Counted from the stretch's first letter, positions 51,462-61,228 are shown. The stretch: 64,000 nt of DNA from Sphaerisporangium fuscum (GCF_018531465.1 NZ_JAHDTF010000024.1:62001-126000), one strand, 5' to 3'. Notes: a model not told the origin generated them from the sequence alone. Program-made: numbers and translations.

Positions 51462-51848
51462 TCAGGCGGCGCGGGGCAGGGAACTGGAATCGATGACCGG
51501 CCAGATCTCGGCCACCTTGTCGCCCTCCAGGCGGAAGATGACGCAGGCCCGTACCTCGAGCGGCCGGCCCGTGGCGGGGAAGCCGAAGAAGTCGCCCTCG
51601 TGGGTGCCGTGCAGCGTCCATCGCGTGGCCACGCGGTCGCCTTCGGTGATCATGTCCTCGATGTCGAAGCGCAGGTCCGGTACGGCCGAGCGCAGGTAGC
51701 GGGCCGTTTCCTTGAGCGCCTCCGGGCCGGTGACGCGGCCGCCGCGCGGCGCGAAGCCGGGGGCGACGATCTCGTCGGCGACGGCCAGGTCGCCGGCGTT
51801 GAGCACCTCGTCGTAGAAACGCTTGACGACGTCCTTGTTCTCGGGCAT
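51462..51848 (-). CDS. SnoaL-like ester-cyclase-family protein
   Basis: A 128-residue alpha+beta-barrel protein of the SnoaL/NTF2 superfamily: NKDVVKRFYDEVLNAGDLAVADEIVAPGF, LRSAVPDLRFDIEDMITEGDRVATRWTLHGTH and VIFRLEGDKVAEIWPVIDS. Related proteins act on polyketide or steroid-like substrates or have no known function. Divergent from a MarR regulator that probably controls it. Confidence 0.85.
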   Translation of the reverse strand: MPENKDVVKRFYDEVLNAGDLAVADEIVAPGFAPRGGRVTGPEALKETARYLRSAVPDLRFDIEDMITEGDRVATRWTLHGTHEGDFFGFPATGRPLEVRACVIFRLEGDKVAEIWPVIDSSSLPRAA

Positions 51849-51872
51849 GTGCCCTCCCGTAGACTCCGATTG

Positions 51873-51908
51873 CTAGAGAGCCATATCTCTAGTTTTTCTA
51901 GATACTAG
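51873..51908. promoter_or_regulatory. MarR-type operators in divergent promoter
   Basis: CTAGAGA (51873-51879) and TCTCTAG (51886-51892) form perfect 7-bp arms with a 6-bp spacer; a second, shorter repeat CTAG-ATA-CTAG follows at 51898-51908, just before the MarR ribosome-binding site. Confidence 0.65.
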
Positions 51909-51926
51909 AGACACTAAGGAGTTGTG

Positions 51927-52394
51927 GTGGGCATGTCAAGGCGCGGCGAACTCATGGGGCAGTTGCTGGACGCGCTCCGCCGTACCGGCGCCTGGTCCGT
52001 CGCGATGAGCCAGTCGGCGGCGGAACGGATCGGCGTCAACACCACCGACCTGCACTGCCTCAACCTGCTCAGCGACGGGCCCATGACGGCGAGCGAGCTG
52101 GCCAGGCGGGCGGGCATCACGACGGCGTCCGTCACCGGGGTGATCGACCGGCTGGAGGCGGCCGGGTACGTACGGCGCGAGCGCGACGGCGCCGATCGGC
52201 GCAAGGTCGTGGTCACGCTGCTGACCGAGCAGGCCGCCAAGGACGTCGCGCCGGTGTTCCAGCCGTTCGTCAGGGCCTGGCGGGAGGCGATGGACGGCTA
52301 CACCGACGAGCAGCTGGAGCTCATCGCCGGGTTTCTGGGACGGACGCAGGAGGTCTTCCGGAACGAGGTGGGGCGGATGCGCGCCGCCGAGTGA
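51927..52394 (+). CDS. MarR-family transcriptional regulator
   Basis: A protein of about 155 residues with a winged helix: LHCLNLLSDGPMTASELARRAGITTASVTGVIDRLEAAGYVRRERDGADRRKVVVTL. GTG 51927 lies 5 nt after AAGGAG; GTG 51924 and ATG 51933 are alternatives. It is divergent from the SnoaL-like gene, and its likely operators lie between them. Confidence 0.88.
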   Translation: MGMSRRGELMGQLLDALRRTGAWSVAMSQSAAERIGVNTTDLHCLNLLSDGPMTASELARRAGITTASVTGVIDRLEAAGYVRRERDGADRRKVVVTLLTEQAAKDVAPVFQPFVRAWREAMDGYTDEQLELIAGFLGRTQEVFRNEVGRMRAAE

Positions 52395-52409
52395 GCCCGC
52401 CACGCGGGC
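52395..52409. terminator. Small hairpin after marR
   Basis: GCCCGC-CAC-GCGGGC immediately follows the MarR stop, in the 52-bp gap between convergent genes. Confidence 0.4.
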
Positions 52410-52446
52410 GGCCGGCGGTACACCGGGGCCCGTGAGCCGGCGCCGG

Positions 52447-52709
52447 TCATGGGGAGGCGGGGGTACGCGGGCAGCCGGGACCGGGCGGGCCGGCCCAGTG
52501 CAGGACGACGTACGGCTGGGCGTGGCCGTGGTAGCGCACCCGCTCGCGGGTGACGCGGTAGCGGGCACTGGCCTGGAACTCGTCGGGCGAGCGGCGCGGG
52601 ACGGGGATCGTGAGGATGCCGATGTCCTGGTCGAGGTGGGTGACCAGGCCGTGACACGGGCCGCCGAGGCAGATGGCGTCGCGGTCGTGGCCGTCCGGCC
52701 GGCGGGTGC

Positions 52710-52713
<4 letters not shown>
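52447..52713 (-). CDS. Small unknown protein, last gene of mod operon
   Basis: An 88-residue protein whose ATG overlaps the modC stop (ATGA). It contains ICLGGPCHGLVTHLDQDIGI, with two Cys and a His, and GHAQPYVVLHWAGPPG. I do not recognise the family. Position at the end of the molybdate operon hints at a role in molybdenum handling, which is only contextual. Confidence 0.6.
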
Positions 52714-53737
<1,024 letters not shown>

Positions 53738-53741
<4 letters not shown>

Positions 53742-54580
53742 GGGCTGCTCACCCACCGGTCCCGCAGACTGGCCAGGATGATCACCGAGACGGCGAGCAG
53801 GACGAGGCTGAGCACGATGGCGGCCTCCGGCTCGGTCTCCAGCGCCAGGTAGACGGCCAGCGGCATGGTCTGGGTGGTGCCGGGGAAGTTCCCGGCGAAG
53901 GTGATGGTGGCCCCGAACTCGCCCAGCGCCCTGGCCCAGCACAGCACGGCGCCCGCGATCACACCGGGGGACACCAGGGGAAGGGTGACCCGCCGGAAGA
54001 TGACCCAGCGGGAGGCGCCGAGCGTGGCGGCGGCCTCCTCGAACCGCTGGTCGGCGGCGCGCAGGGCGCCCTCGACGCTGATGACCAGGAACGGCATCGC
54101 CACGAACGCCTCGGCGATCACGACGCCGGCGGTGGTGAAGGGCAGCGTGACGCCGAACGCGCTCTCGAGCCACCGCCCCACCAGCCCGCGCCGCCCGAGT
54201 GCCAGCAGCAGGGCGACGCCGCCGACCACCGGCGGCAGCACGAGCGGGACGGTGACCAGGGCGCGGACCAGCCGCCGGCCGGGGAAGGACACCCTGGCCA
54301 GCAGCCAGGCCAGCGGCACCCCCAGCAGCAGGCAGGTGGCCGTGGCCAGGGTGGCGGTCACCAGCGAGAGCCGCAGCGCCTGGAGCACCTGTGGTTCGGC
54401 CAGCCGCTGCGGGAGCGTCGCCCAGGGCGCGCGGATCAGCAGCCCCGACAGCGGCAGTACCAGGAACGTCAGGCCGAGCAGGGCGGGGACCAGCAGGATC
54501 CACGGCAGACGGCCCGTGACCGCCCCGGCCTCCGGGCGGCGGTCCGGGCCCCTGCCGGGCGCGGTCGTCGTGGAGGTCAT
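53738..54580 (-). CDS. modB: Molybdate ABC transporter permease
   Basis: A 280-residue permease with about six membrane segments and the EAA-like loop FEEAAATLGASRWVIFRRVTLPLVSPGVIAGAVLCWARALGEFGATITFAG, the ModB signature. It starts 5 bp after modA and overlaps modC. Confidence 0.92.
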
Positions 54581-54585
54581 GACGG

Positions 54586-55386
54586 TCAGGGCGCCTCGAA
54601 GCCCGCCTTGGCCAGCACGTCCTTGCCCTGGGAGGAGAGCACCAGGTCGACGAACTGCTTGGCCAGGCCGGGCGCGGGGGCCTTGGTCAGGGCCGCGATC
54701 GGGTAGTCGTTGACGGCCTTGCCGGCCTCGGGGAAGTCGATGCCCTTGACCTTGCCGCCGGCCGCGAGCACGTCGGTCCTGTAGACCAGGGCGGCGTCGA
54801 CCTCGCCGAGTTCGACCTTGGTGAGGGTGGCCTTGACGTCCTGCTCCAGCGTCACCGGCTTGACCTTCAGCCCGGCGGCGTCCAGCGCCTTGATCGCCGC
54901 GGCGCCGCACGGCACCTGCTGTGCGCACAGCGCGACCTTGACCTTCGGGTCGGTGAGGTCCTTGAGGTCGTCGACCTTGGCCGGGTTGCCGGCCGGGACG
55001 GCGATCTCGAGCTTGTTGCGCACGAACGTCGTCGGGGCGCCGGCCAGGGAGGCGTCGGTGACGGTCTTCATCGTGGCGGGACTGGCGGCGGCGAACACGT
55101 CCACGGGGGCGCCCTGGGTGATCTGCTGGGCCAGCGTGGCGCTGGAGCCGAAGTTGAACTTCACCGACGTGCCCGGGTGGGCGGCCTCGAACCTCTTGCC
55201 GAGCTCGGTGAAGGTGCCGGTCAGCGACGCCGCGGCGAACACCGTCAGCGTCGTGGCCCCGCCGCCGGCGGAGGCGGCCGCGGATCGGGACGCCGCGGGC
55301 GTGGCGGACCCGCAGCCGGTCAGGGCCACCAGCGCGAACGCGGCGGGGAGGGTCACGGCCCATCGGGATGTGCGGCTGAACGGCAA
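54586..55386 (-). CDS. modA: Molybdate-binding lipoprotein
   Basis: A 266-residue binding protein with signal peptide and lipobox LTGC (Cys25). Oxyanion-binding segments are FAAASLTGTFTELG, FNFGSSATLAQQITQGAPVDVFAAAS and VDAALVYRTDV, as in ModA. It lies 10 bp after the HTH-TOBE gene and 5 bp before modB. Confidence 0.94.
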   Translation of the reverse strand: MPFSRTSRWAVTLPAAFALVALTGCGSATPAASRSAAASAGGGATTLTVFAAASLTGTFTELGKRFEAAHPGTSVKFNFGSSATLAQQITQGAPVDVFAAASPATMKTVTDASLAGAPTTFVRNKLEIAVPAGNPAKVDDLKDLTDPKVKVALCAQQVPCGAAAIKALDAAGLKVKPVTLEQDVKATLTKVELGEVDAALVYRTDVLAAGGKVKGIDFPEAGKAVNDYPIAALTKAPAPGLAKQFVDLVLSSQGKDVLAKAGFEAP

Positions 55387-55396
55387 GGGGGCTCCT

Positions 55397-55816
55397 TCAG
55401 GGGCTGGCCACGCGGGCGTGGTCGGGGATCTCCACGACGACGTTGGTGGACTTGATCACCGCGACGGCGACCACCCCCACCTCGAGGCCGAGCTCGTCGG
55501 CGGCCTGGCGGCTCATCAGCGACACCACCCGGAACGGCCCCGCGGCGATCTCCACCTGGGCCATGACCGCGTCCTTGAGGACCTCGGTGACGATCCCGCG
55601 GAAGCGGTTACGCGCCGAGGAGCGCCCTCCGTCGCCGGCCGTGTCGATCTGGGCGCGGGCGAACGCGGCCAGGTCGGCGCCGTCCACCCGCCGGTGGCCG
55701 TGCTCGTCCCGCTCGGCCGTCAGCCGCCCGGCGTCCACCCACCGGCGGACGGTGTCGGAGCTGACCCCGAGCAACGCGGCGGCCTCGCTGATCCGGAACG
55801 TCGTCACAAGTCTCAC
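55397..55816 (-). CDS. Molybdenum-responsive HTH-TOBE regulator
   Basis: A protein of about 139 residues. Residues 6-50 are a MerR/excisionase-like HTH (RISEAAALLGVSSDTVRRWVDAGRLTAERDEHGHRRV); residues about 70-139 are a TOBE/Mop domain (RNRFRGIVTEVLKDAVMAQVEIAAGPFRVVSLMSRQAADELGLEVGV) that binds molybdate. It replaces ModE in many actinobacteria and heads the mod operon. Start uncertain among 55819, 55816 and 55807; GTG 55816 has the best spacing from AGGGG. Confidence 0.85.
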   Translation of the reverse strand: MRLVTTFRISEAAALLGVSSDTVRRWVDAGRLTAERDEHGHRRVDGADLAAFARAQIDTAGDGGRSSARNRFRGIVTEVLKDAVMAQVEIAAGPFRVVSLMSRQAADELGLEVGVVAVAVIKSTNVVVEIPDHARVASP

Positions 55817-56005
55817 CATACCCCTCGCACATTCGAGCCTGAATACCGCTCTTGTGCCGCAGCAGCGGCGTGTTCTGTGGCTCGGCCATGGCATCCACGA
55901 GACCGGGCAGAACTCGCCCCACGTCGGTGGCCGCGGCCCCTGCCTGAGGAGCAGGCACGGAGGCCGGGGGAGCGGCGGAACGTTCAACCGCTAGGTTCTT
56001 GTCCC

Positions 56006-56806
56006 GTGCGCATCATCTCTCTCAACGCCTGGGGCGGCGCGATGTTCGACGAACTCGCCCGCTGGCTCGACACGTGCGGCGCCGACATCCTCTGCCTCCA
56101 GGAGGTGACCCACACCGCGGGTGCCGGCGGCTGGACGCGCTTCGACGACGCCGAGCGGTCGCTGCCGCAGCGAGCGAACCTCCTGGACGACGTCCGCTCG
56201 CTGCTTCCCCGCCACCACGGCCTCTTCACCGCCAGCGACGCCGGGCCGGTCCGCGACGACGGCGGCCTTTCCCACCAGCAGGATTTCGGGCTGGCGGCCT
56301 TCGTCGCCGAGACGCTTCCCGTCGTCGGCGTGCGATCGGCGTTCGTGCACGCCGCCTACGCCGAGCACCACGGTGAGTGGCCGATCGACGGCCGCCCACG
56401 CGCGGCCCAGGCCGTGCGGGTGTTCGACCGCCGGGCGCGGCGGTTCGTCACGGTGGTTCACATGCACGGCCTGCGGGACCCGCGCGGGAAGGGCGACACC
56501 CCGGCCCGGCGGGAACAGGCCAAACGGCTCGCTGACCTGATCACCGGCGCGCGTGAGGACGGCGACCTGACGGTGGTGTGCGGCGACTTCAACCTCCTGC
56601 CCGACAGCGAGACGTTCCAGGTCCTCGAGGGGCTCGGGCTGGTCGATCTGGTCCGGGACGCCGACACCAGGACCTCCCGCTACCGCAAGCCGCTACGGCA
56701 CGCGAGTTATCTGCTGGTGTCCGAGCCCGCCGCCGTCCGGCGGTTCGAGATCGTCGCCGAACCCGAAGTGTCCGACCACTGCGCCCTGGCGCTCGACCTC
56801 TTCTAG
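56006..56806 (+). CDS. Endonuclease/exonuclease/phosphatase-family protein
   Basis: A 266-residue EEP-fold hydrolase from GTG 56006. Motifs in order: ISLNAWGG, DILCLQEVTH (metal-binding Glu), VHMHGLRDP (catalytic His region), VVCGDFNLLPDS (Asp and Asn) and EVSDHCALALDLF (terminal Asp-His). Members cut DNA, RNA, phospholipids or inositol phosphates; lacking a signal peptide, this one is cytoplasmic. Confidence 0.88.
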   Translation: MRIISLNAWGGAMFDELARWLDTCGADILCLQEVTHTAGAGGWTRFDDAERSLPQRANLLDDVRSLLPRHHGLFTASDAGPVRDDGGLSHQQDFGLAAFVAETLPVVGVRSAFVHAAYAEHHGEWPIDGRPRAAQAVRVFDRRARRFVTVVHMHGLRDPRGKGDTPARREQAKRLADLITGAREDGDLTVVCGDFNLLPDSETFQVLEGLGLVDLVRDADTRTSRYRKPLRHASYLLVSEPAAVRRFEIVAEPEVSDHCALALDLF

Positions 56807-56882
56807 CACCGGGGCGTACGGCTCCGCGGAGAGCTTTCGCCTTACTTTGTAAAGGCCGCCGCCGTGGCACAGCAGTCCGGGA

Positions 56883-57863
56883 TCACCAAGGACGTCGTGC
56901 CGCGGCGGCGCGGTGGCGGAAGACGTGCCGGTAGCTCTGGGGGGACAGGCCGGCGACCCGGCCGAAGTGGTAGCGGAGGTTGGCGGCGGTGCCGAAGCCG
57001 GTGCGCCGCGCGACCTCCTCCACCGGATCGTCCGAGGTCTCCAGGAGCTCCTGCGCGAGCCGTATCCGCTGTTGCAGCACCCACTGCAGCGGGGTGATGC
57101 CGAGGGCGTCGCGGAAGCGGCGGGCGAAGGTCCGCTCGCTGAGGTGGGCGATCCGCGCGAGCTGCGGGACGGTCAGCGGCCGGTCGAGGTGGTCGCGCGC
57201 CCACTGCAGCACGGGCGTGAAATCGTCGTGCCTCTCGGGCTGTACGAGCAGCGGGGCGTACTGTGGCCGGCCGCCCTCCCGGTGCGGCGGCACCACCATG
57301 CGGCGGGCCACCTCGCTCGCGACGGCGGCGCCGTGGTCGGTGCGGACGATGTGCAGGCACAGGTCGATGGCGGCGCCGCTGCCCGCCGAGGTGAGGATGT
57401 CACCGTCGTCGGTGTACAGGGCCTCGGTGTCGAGCCGGACGGCGGGGAAGCGGCGGGCGAAGTCGCCGGCGTTCATCCAGTGCGTGGTGGCCCGGCGGCC
57501 GTCCAGCAGGCCCGCCTCGGCCAGGATGTAGGCGCCGGTGCAGATGGAGACGATCCGGCGGCCCAGCTCGTGGGCTTTGCGCACCATCTCGACCAGCCGC
57601 GGGGGCGGGGCGAGCTGCACCGGACGGGCGCAGGCGGCGACGACGACCGTGTGGGCGTCGAGCAGGTCGTCCAGGCCGTACGGCGTGTGCGTCGTCATCC
57701 CGCCCCCCGTGCGCAGCGGCCCGGGTTCGAGGGCGCACAGCCGCAGGTCGTACCACGGGTCGGCGATGTCGCTGCGGTCCAGGCCGAAGACCTCGTACGG
57801 CACGGCCAGCTCGAACACGGGAGTGGCGTCGGTCACGGCCATCGCGATGATGTGTCCGCTCAT
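56883..57863 (-). CDS. GlxA-type AraC regulator, copy 2
   Basis: A 326-residue protein with an N-terminal DJ-1/PfpI domain (PVFELAVPYEVFGLDRSD, RIVSICTGAYILAEAGLLDGR with the elbow Cys) and a C-terminal AraC HTH pair (LTVPQLARIAHLSERTFARRFRDALG, EEVARRTGFGTAANLRYHFGRV). An inverted repeat lies immediately upstream. It is divergent from an APC permease, the likely target. Confidence 0.92.
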   Translation of the reverse strand: MSGHIIAMAVTDATPVFELAVPYEVFGLDRSDIADPWYDLRLCALEPGPLRTGGGMTTHTPYGLDDLLDAHTVVVAACARPVQLAPPPRLVEMVRKAHELGRRIVSICTGAYILAEAGLLDGRRATTHWMNAGDFARRFPAVRLDTEALYTDDGDILTSAGSGAAIDLCLHIVRTDHGAAVASEVARRMVVPPHREGGRPQYAPLLVQPERHDDFTPVLQWARDHLDRPLTVPQLARIAHLSERTFARRFRDALGITPLQWVLQQRIRLAQELLETSDDPVEEVARRTGFGTAANLRYHFGRVAGLSPQSYRHVFRHRAAAARRPW

Positions 57864-57864
57864 G

Positions 57865-57898
57865 GCAGGAATTTAGCGGATATGGCCGGTATTCCTGC
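57865..57898. promoter_or_regulatory. Inverted repeat between GlxA-type gene and permease
   Basis: GCAGGAAT (57865-57872) and ATTCCTGC (57891-57898) form perfect 8-bp arms with an 18-bp spacer in the 73-bp divergent gap. Confidence 0.55.
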
Positions 57899-57936
57899 TG
57901 GTCATCGGCGGCGATGGTGCGCCAGGCTTGCTTCCC

Positions 57937-59208
57937 GTGACCGATACGATCGCGCCTGCCCCGGCGGGGCGGCTGACCGCCGGCCAGGGGGCCGCCATGT
58001 ACGTGGGCGCGGTGCTGGGCACGGGCGTCATCGCCCTGCCCGCGCTCGCCGCCGAGGTCGCGGGCCCGGCGTCCCTGCTGGCCTGGGTGGCCCTCGTCGT
58101 GCTGTCCGTCCCCCTCGCGGGCGTGTTCGCCGCGCTCGGCGCGCGGTACCCCGACGCGGGAGGCGTCTCCACTTACGCCCGCCTGGCGTTCGGCCCCCGG
58201 GCCGCCGCGGTGGTGGGCTGGTGCTTCTACTTCCTGGTCCCGGCGGGCGCGCCCGCCGCGGCGCTGTTCGGCGGCGCGTACGTCTCCGCCGCTCTCGGCG
58301 GAGGGACGACGACCACCCTCGTCACCGCCGCCGGGCTGATCGTGGCGGTCACCGCGGCCAACGCCGCCGGGATGCGGGTGACCGGACGGCTGCAGCTGGC
58401 GCTCGCCGGGCTGCTCGTCGCGCTGCTGCTGGTCGCGGTCGCGCTGTCCCTGCCGCACGCCCGGGCGGCCAACCTCCACCCCTTCGCCCCGCACGGCTGG
58501 GGAGCGGTCGGGCCGGCGGCGGCGCTGCTGGTGTGGAGCTTCGCGGGCTGGGAGGCGATCACCCACCTCGCGGCCGAGTTCCGCCGGCCCGCGCGTGACC
58601 TGCCACGGGCGACGGCGGTGGCGGTCGTGGTGGTGGGGGTGCTCTACCTGGCGGTGGCCTTCGCCGTCGTCGCGGTCCTCGGCCCGGGCGCGGCGGGCAC
58701 GCCGGCGCCGCTGGGCGAGCTGATGGCCCGCGGCCTCGGCGGGAACGCGCGCCTGCTCGCCGCCGGGGCCGCGCTGCTGCTCACCTTCGGCACCATGAAC
58801 GCCTACTTCGCCGGCGCCGCCAAGCTCGGCGCCGCCCTCGGCCGGGACGGCGCGCTGCCCGCCTGGCTCACCCGCGGCAGCGTGGCCGGCGAGGTGCCCC
58901 GGCGCAGCCTGAGCGTGGTGTGCGGGCTGTCGTTGCTGTCACTGCTCGCGGCGGCGGCGACCGGGACGGGACCGCGGCCGCTGGTGCTGCTCACCACCGG
59001 GTCGTTCGTCGCCATCTACGCGATCGGCGTGGCCGCGGCCGTCCGCCTGCTGCCGCGTGGATCCGCCGCACGGCTCGCCGCGCTGGCCTCGCTGGCGGCC
59101 GTGGTGCTCCTGCTGGTCATGTCGGGCCCCTACCTGCTGTGGCCCGTGCTGCTGGCCGGCGCCGCCCTGCTGTACCTGCGGCTGAACCGCGCGGGAACCG
59201 CCCGCTGA
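57937..59208 (+). CDS. APC-superfamily amino acid permease
   Basis: A 423-residue transporter with about 12 membrane segments. The first helix carries GAAMYVGAVLGTGVIALPALAAEVAGPASLLAW, the unwound GTG-type substrate site of the family, and YPDAGGVSTYARLAFGPRAAAVVGW follows. GTG 57937 (MTDTIAPAP) is preferred; TTG 57928 is possible. Resembles amino-acid efflux/uptake permeases such as YjeH; direction and substrate unknown. Confidence 0.88.
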   Translation: MTDTIAPAPAGRLTAGQGAAMYVGAVLGTGVIALPALAAEVAGPASLLAWVALVVLSVPLAGVFAALGARYPDAGGVSTYARLAFGPRAAAVVGWCFYFLVPAGAPAAALFGGAYVSAALGGGTTTTLVTAAGLIVAVTAANAAGMRVTGRLQLALAGLLVALLLVAVALSLPHARAANLHPFAPHGWGAVGPAAALLVWSFAGWEAITHLAAEFRRPARDLPRATAVAVVVVGVLYLAVAFAVVAVLGPGAAGTPAPLGELMARGLGGNARLLAAGAALLLTFGTMNAYFAGAAKLGAALGRDGALPAWLTRGSVAGEVPRRSLSVVCGLSLLSLLAAAATGTGPRPLVLLTTGSFVAIYAIGVAAAVRLLPRGSAARLAALASLAAVVLLLVMSGPYLLWPVLLAGAALLYLRLNRAGTAR

Positions 59209-59241
59209 CCCGCCGTCCGCCGGGCCGGGGAGAGGGGCGGA

Positions 59242-60378
59242 TCAGGCGGGGAGCCAGGCGGTGTACGGAGCGGCCGGCGGCGCCTCGGGCAGGTGGACCA
59301 CGGCCTGCGGCTCGCCGTCCGGGTGGAGCGCGTCGAGCACCAGCAGCGCGCCGCATCGCCGGGCGGCGTCGCGGGTGGCGACCACCAGCCACCCGTGCCC
59401 CTCGGCGGTGCCGCGCGGGACGAAGACCGGCCGGCCGGCGCGCACGCCCGGGCCGAGCGGCCGCACCCGGATGGTCTCGGCGGCCAGGTCGCGGGTGACG
59501 ACGGCGTCCCCGCCCGGGGTGGTGCCGAAGACGAACTGGTGCCTGCGCCCGGCGTGGCGGGAGTCGACCGTCGCGGCGGCCATGGCGCCGGTCAGGGGCC
59601 GCTCCACGGCGGTGCCGTCCGCCAGGTCGAGCGTCCAGCGGTGCACCGCGCCCTCGCCCGGCTCCCGCGACGCGCTCTCGTACGCCCGGTCGTGGCGCAC
59701 CGCGTCGACCACCACGCGGTGGCCCGCCTGGAAGGCGTTCACCGCCTCGGACACGAAGCAGGGGGCGATGGGGAACCAGCGAGGCTCCGTCTGGCCGCCC
59801 TGCCGCGGCAGCAGGCCGACGCGGGCCGGGCGGTCGTACCGCCAGCGGTAGGGGAGGGCGGAGCCCATCATGGCGGCCGCGCGGTGATGGACGACGGGCA
59901 GGTCGAAGATCACGACGAAGCGCTCGGTGAGCGCGATCGCCGGCATCATCGGCGCTCCGTCGAGGGTGAACGACCGGGACTCCTCGATCCGTCCGCAGGG
60001 GCCCGCGACCAGGTGCTCGGCGACGCCGAGGCCGGGATAGGTGGCGACGGTGTGCCAGCGGCCTGTGGCGGGGTCGCGGACGGGCGTGGCGAAGCTCGCC
60101 GCGCCCGGTCCGCCGGATGCCGTGCCCGGCGGCGTGGGGAGCGGGACGCCCGGGACGTCGGCGGTCCTGTGCCGGCGGGCGGTGCCGCCGGTGAAACGGA
60201 CGCCGGAGAGCAGGGCCCGGCTCCCGGCATGGGGCCACGCGGGACGGCCGGGGTGCGCGCCCGCCTGGAGGAAGACGCCCGTGAGATCGGAAGGGATGAC
60301 GCCGTCGACGGCCAGCGGCTCGTCGGCGGGCAGGCGGACGGGCGCGGCGAAGGGGACGGCGTGCTCCGCGACGGTCAT
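59242..60378 (-). CDS. Carotenoid-oxygenase-like protein lacking the iron histidines
   Basis: A 378-residue protein; active members are usually 450-500. ATG 60378 has GGAGG 9 nt upstream. Family motifs are clear, but each iron His is replaced: AHP is ATP in SFATPVRDPATGRWHT, MHDF is MPAI in PMMPAIALTERFVVIFDLP, FHxxNAYE is SEAVNAFQ in CFVSEAVNAFQAG, and the final GFHGxW is APYTAW in PPAAPYTAWLPA. The fold is probably kept and dioxygenase chemistry lost. Divergent from a TetR gene with a double operator, so it is still regulated. A pseudoenzyme with binding or scaffold function is the leading idea; an alternative metal site is possible. Confidence 0.82.
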   Translation of the reverse strand: MTVAEHAVPFAAPVRLPADEPLAVDGVIPSDLTGVFLQAGAHPGRPAWPHAGSRALLSGVRFTGGTARRHRTADVPGVPLPTPPGTASGGPGAASFATPVRDPATGRWHTVATYPGLGVAEHLVAGPCGRIEESRSFTLDGAPMMPAIALTERFVVIFDLPVVHHRAAAMMGSALPYRWRYDRPARVGLLPRQGGQTEPRWFPIAPCFVSEAVNAFQAGHRVVVDAVRHDRAYESASREPGEGAVHRWTLDLADGTAVERPLTGAMAAATVDSRHAGRRHQFVFGTTPGGDAVVTRDLAAETIRVRPLGPGVRAGRPVFVPRGTAEGHGWLVVATRDAARRCGALLVLDALHPDGEPQAVVHLPEAPPAAPYTAWLPA

Positions 60379-60414
60379 GATCGGGCACCTCCTCGTGGGG
60401 TCGGACGACTGTGG

Positions 60415-60449
60415 CATAACAGCGTTATGAAAAACATAACGGCGTTATG
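60415..60449. promoter_or_regulatory. Tandem TetR operators
   Basis: CATAACAGCGTTATG (60415-60429) and CATAACGGCGTTATG (60435-60449) are palindromic, differ at one base and are spaced exactly 20 bp, so two dimers would bind the same helix face. They cover the promoter region of both divergent genes. Confidence 0.8.
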
Positions 60450-60462
60450 CCATACTGTCAAG

Positions 60463-61155
60463 GTGAGCCCACGACGATCGAAACCGCAGACCCGGTCCGC
60501 GCTGGTCGACATCGCCGCGCGCCTGCTCGCCGACGAGGGGCCGCAGGCGCTCTCGGCGCGCCGCGTCGCGGCCGAGGCCGGCACCTCGACCATGGCCGTC
60601 TACACCAACTTCGGCGCGATGAGCGGGCTGGTGCGCGAGATGGCGTACGAGGGGTTCGCCCGCCTGGAGGCCTACTTCTCGCGCGTCGCCCGCACCGGTG
60701 ACCCGGTCGCCGACATGGCCCTGTTCGGGCGGGCCTACCGGCACAACGCGCTCACCAACCCCCACCTGTACGCCGTGATGTTCGGCGGGTCGTCGCTCGC
60801 CGGGTTCTCCCTCACGGCGGAGGACCGCCAGCACGGCCGCTACACCCTGAGCACCGTCGTGGAGTGCGCCACCCGGTGCATCGCCGCCGGCCGGTTCCGC
60901 GCCGGGGACCCCGAGCTCGTCGCCCACCAGCTGTGGACCGCGATCCACGGCCTGGTGACGCTCGAGCTCGGCGACTACCTGATCGAGCCCTGCGACGCCG
61001 GCCGGGTCTTCGAGGCCCAGCTGACGGGCCTCATGGTCGGCGCCGGCGACACCGTGGAGGAGGCCACGCGCTCGGTGGCCTCCTCCCTGCCCCGCCTGGC
61101 CGGGGAGGTCGAGGACGCCGCCCCGCCCGCCCGGCACCAGACCGCCCTCCACTGA
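60463..61155 (+). CDS. TetR-family transcriptional regulator
   Basis: A 230-residue repressor: HTH at residues about 12-55 (ALVDIAARLLADEGPQALSARRVAAEAGTSTMAVYTNFGAMSGLVREMAYEGF) and a TetR C-terminal domain (DPELVAHQLWTAIHGLVTLELGDYL). GTG 60463 is chosen; ATG 60427 lies inside the operator. No good Shine-Dalgarno is visible, so a short-leader or leaderless transcript is possible. It should repress itself and the carotenoid-oxygenase-like gene. Confidence 0.88.
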   Translation: MSPRRSKPQTRSALVDIAARLLADEGPQALSARRVAAEAGTSTMAVYTNFGAMSGLVREMAYEGFARLEAYFSRVARTGDPVADMALFGRAYRHNALTNPHLYAVMFGGSSLAGFSLTAEDRQHGRYTLSTVVECATRCIAAGRFRAGDPELVAHQLWTAIHGLVTLELGDYLIEPCDAGRVFEAQLTGLMVGAGDTVEEATRSVASSLPRLAGEVEDAAPPARHQTALH

Positions 61156-61228
61156 GAGCTCCCCGGACGACCGGCGCGATCGGACCGTCCCCCAGGCCCC
61201 AGCCGGTCCCGTCTCCGGCGCGGCGAGG

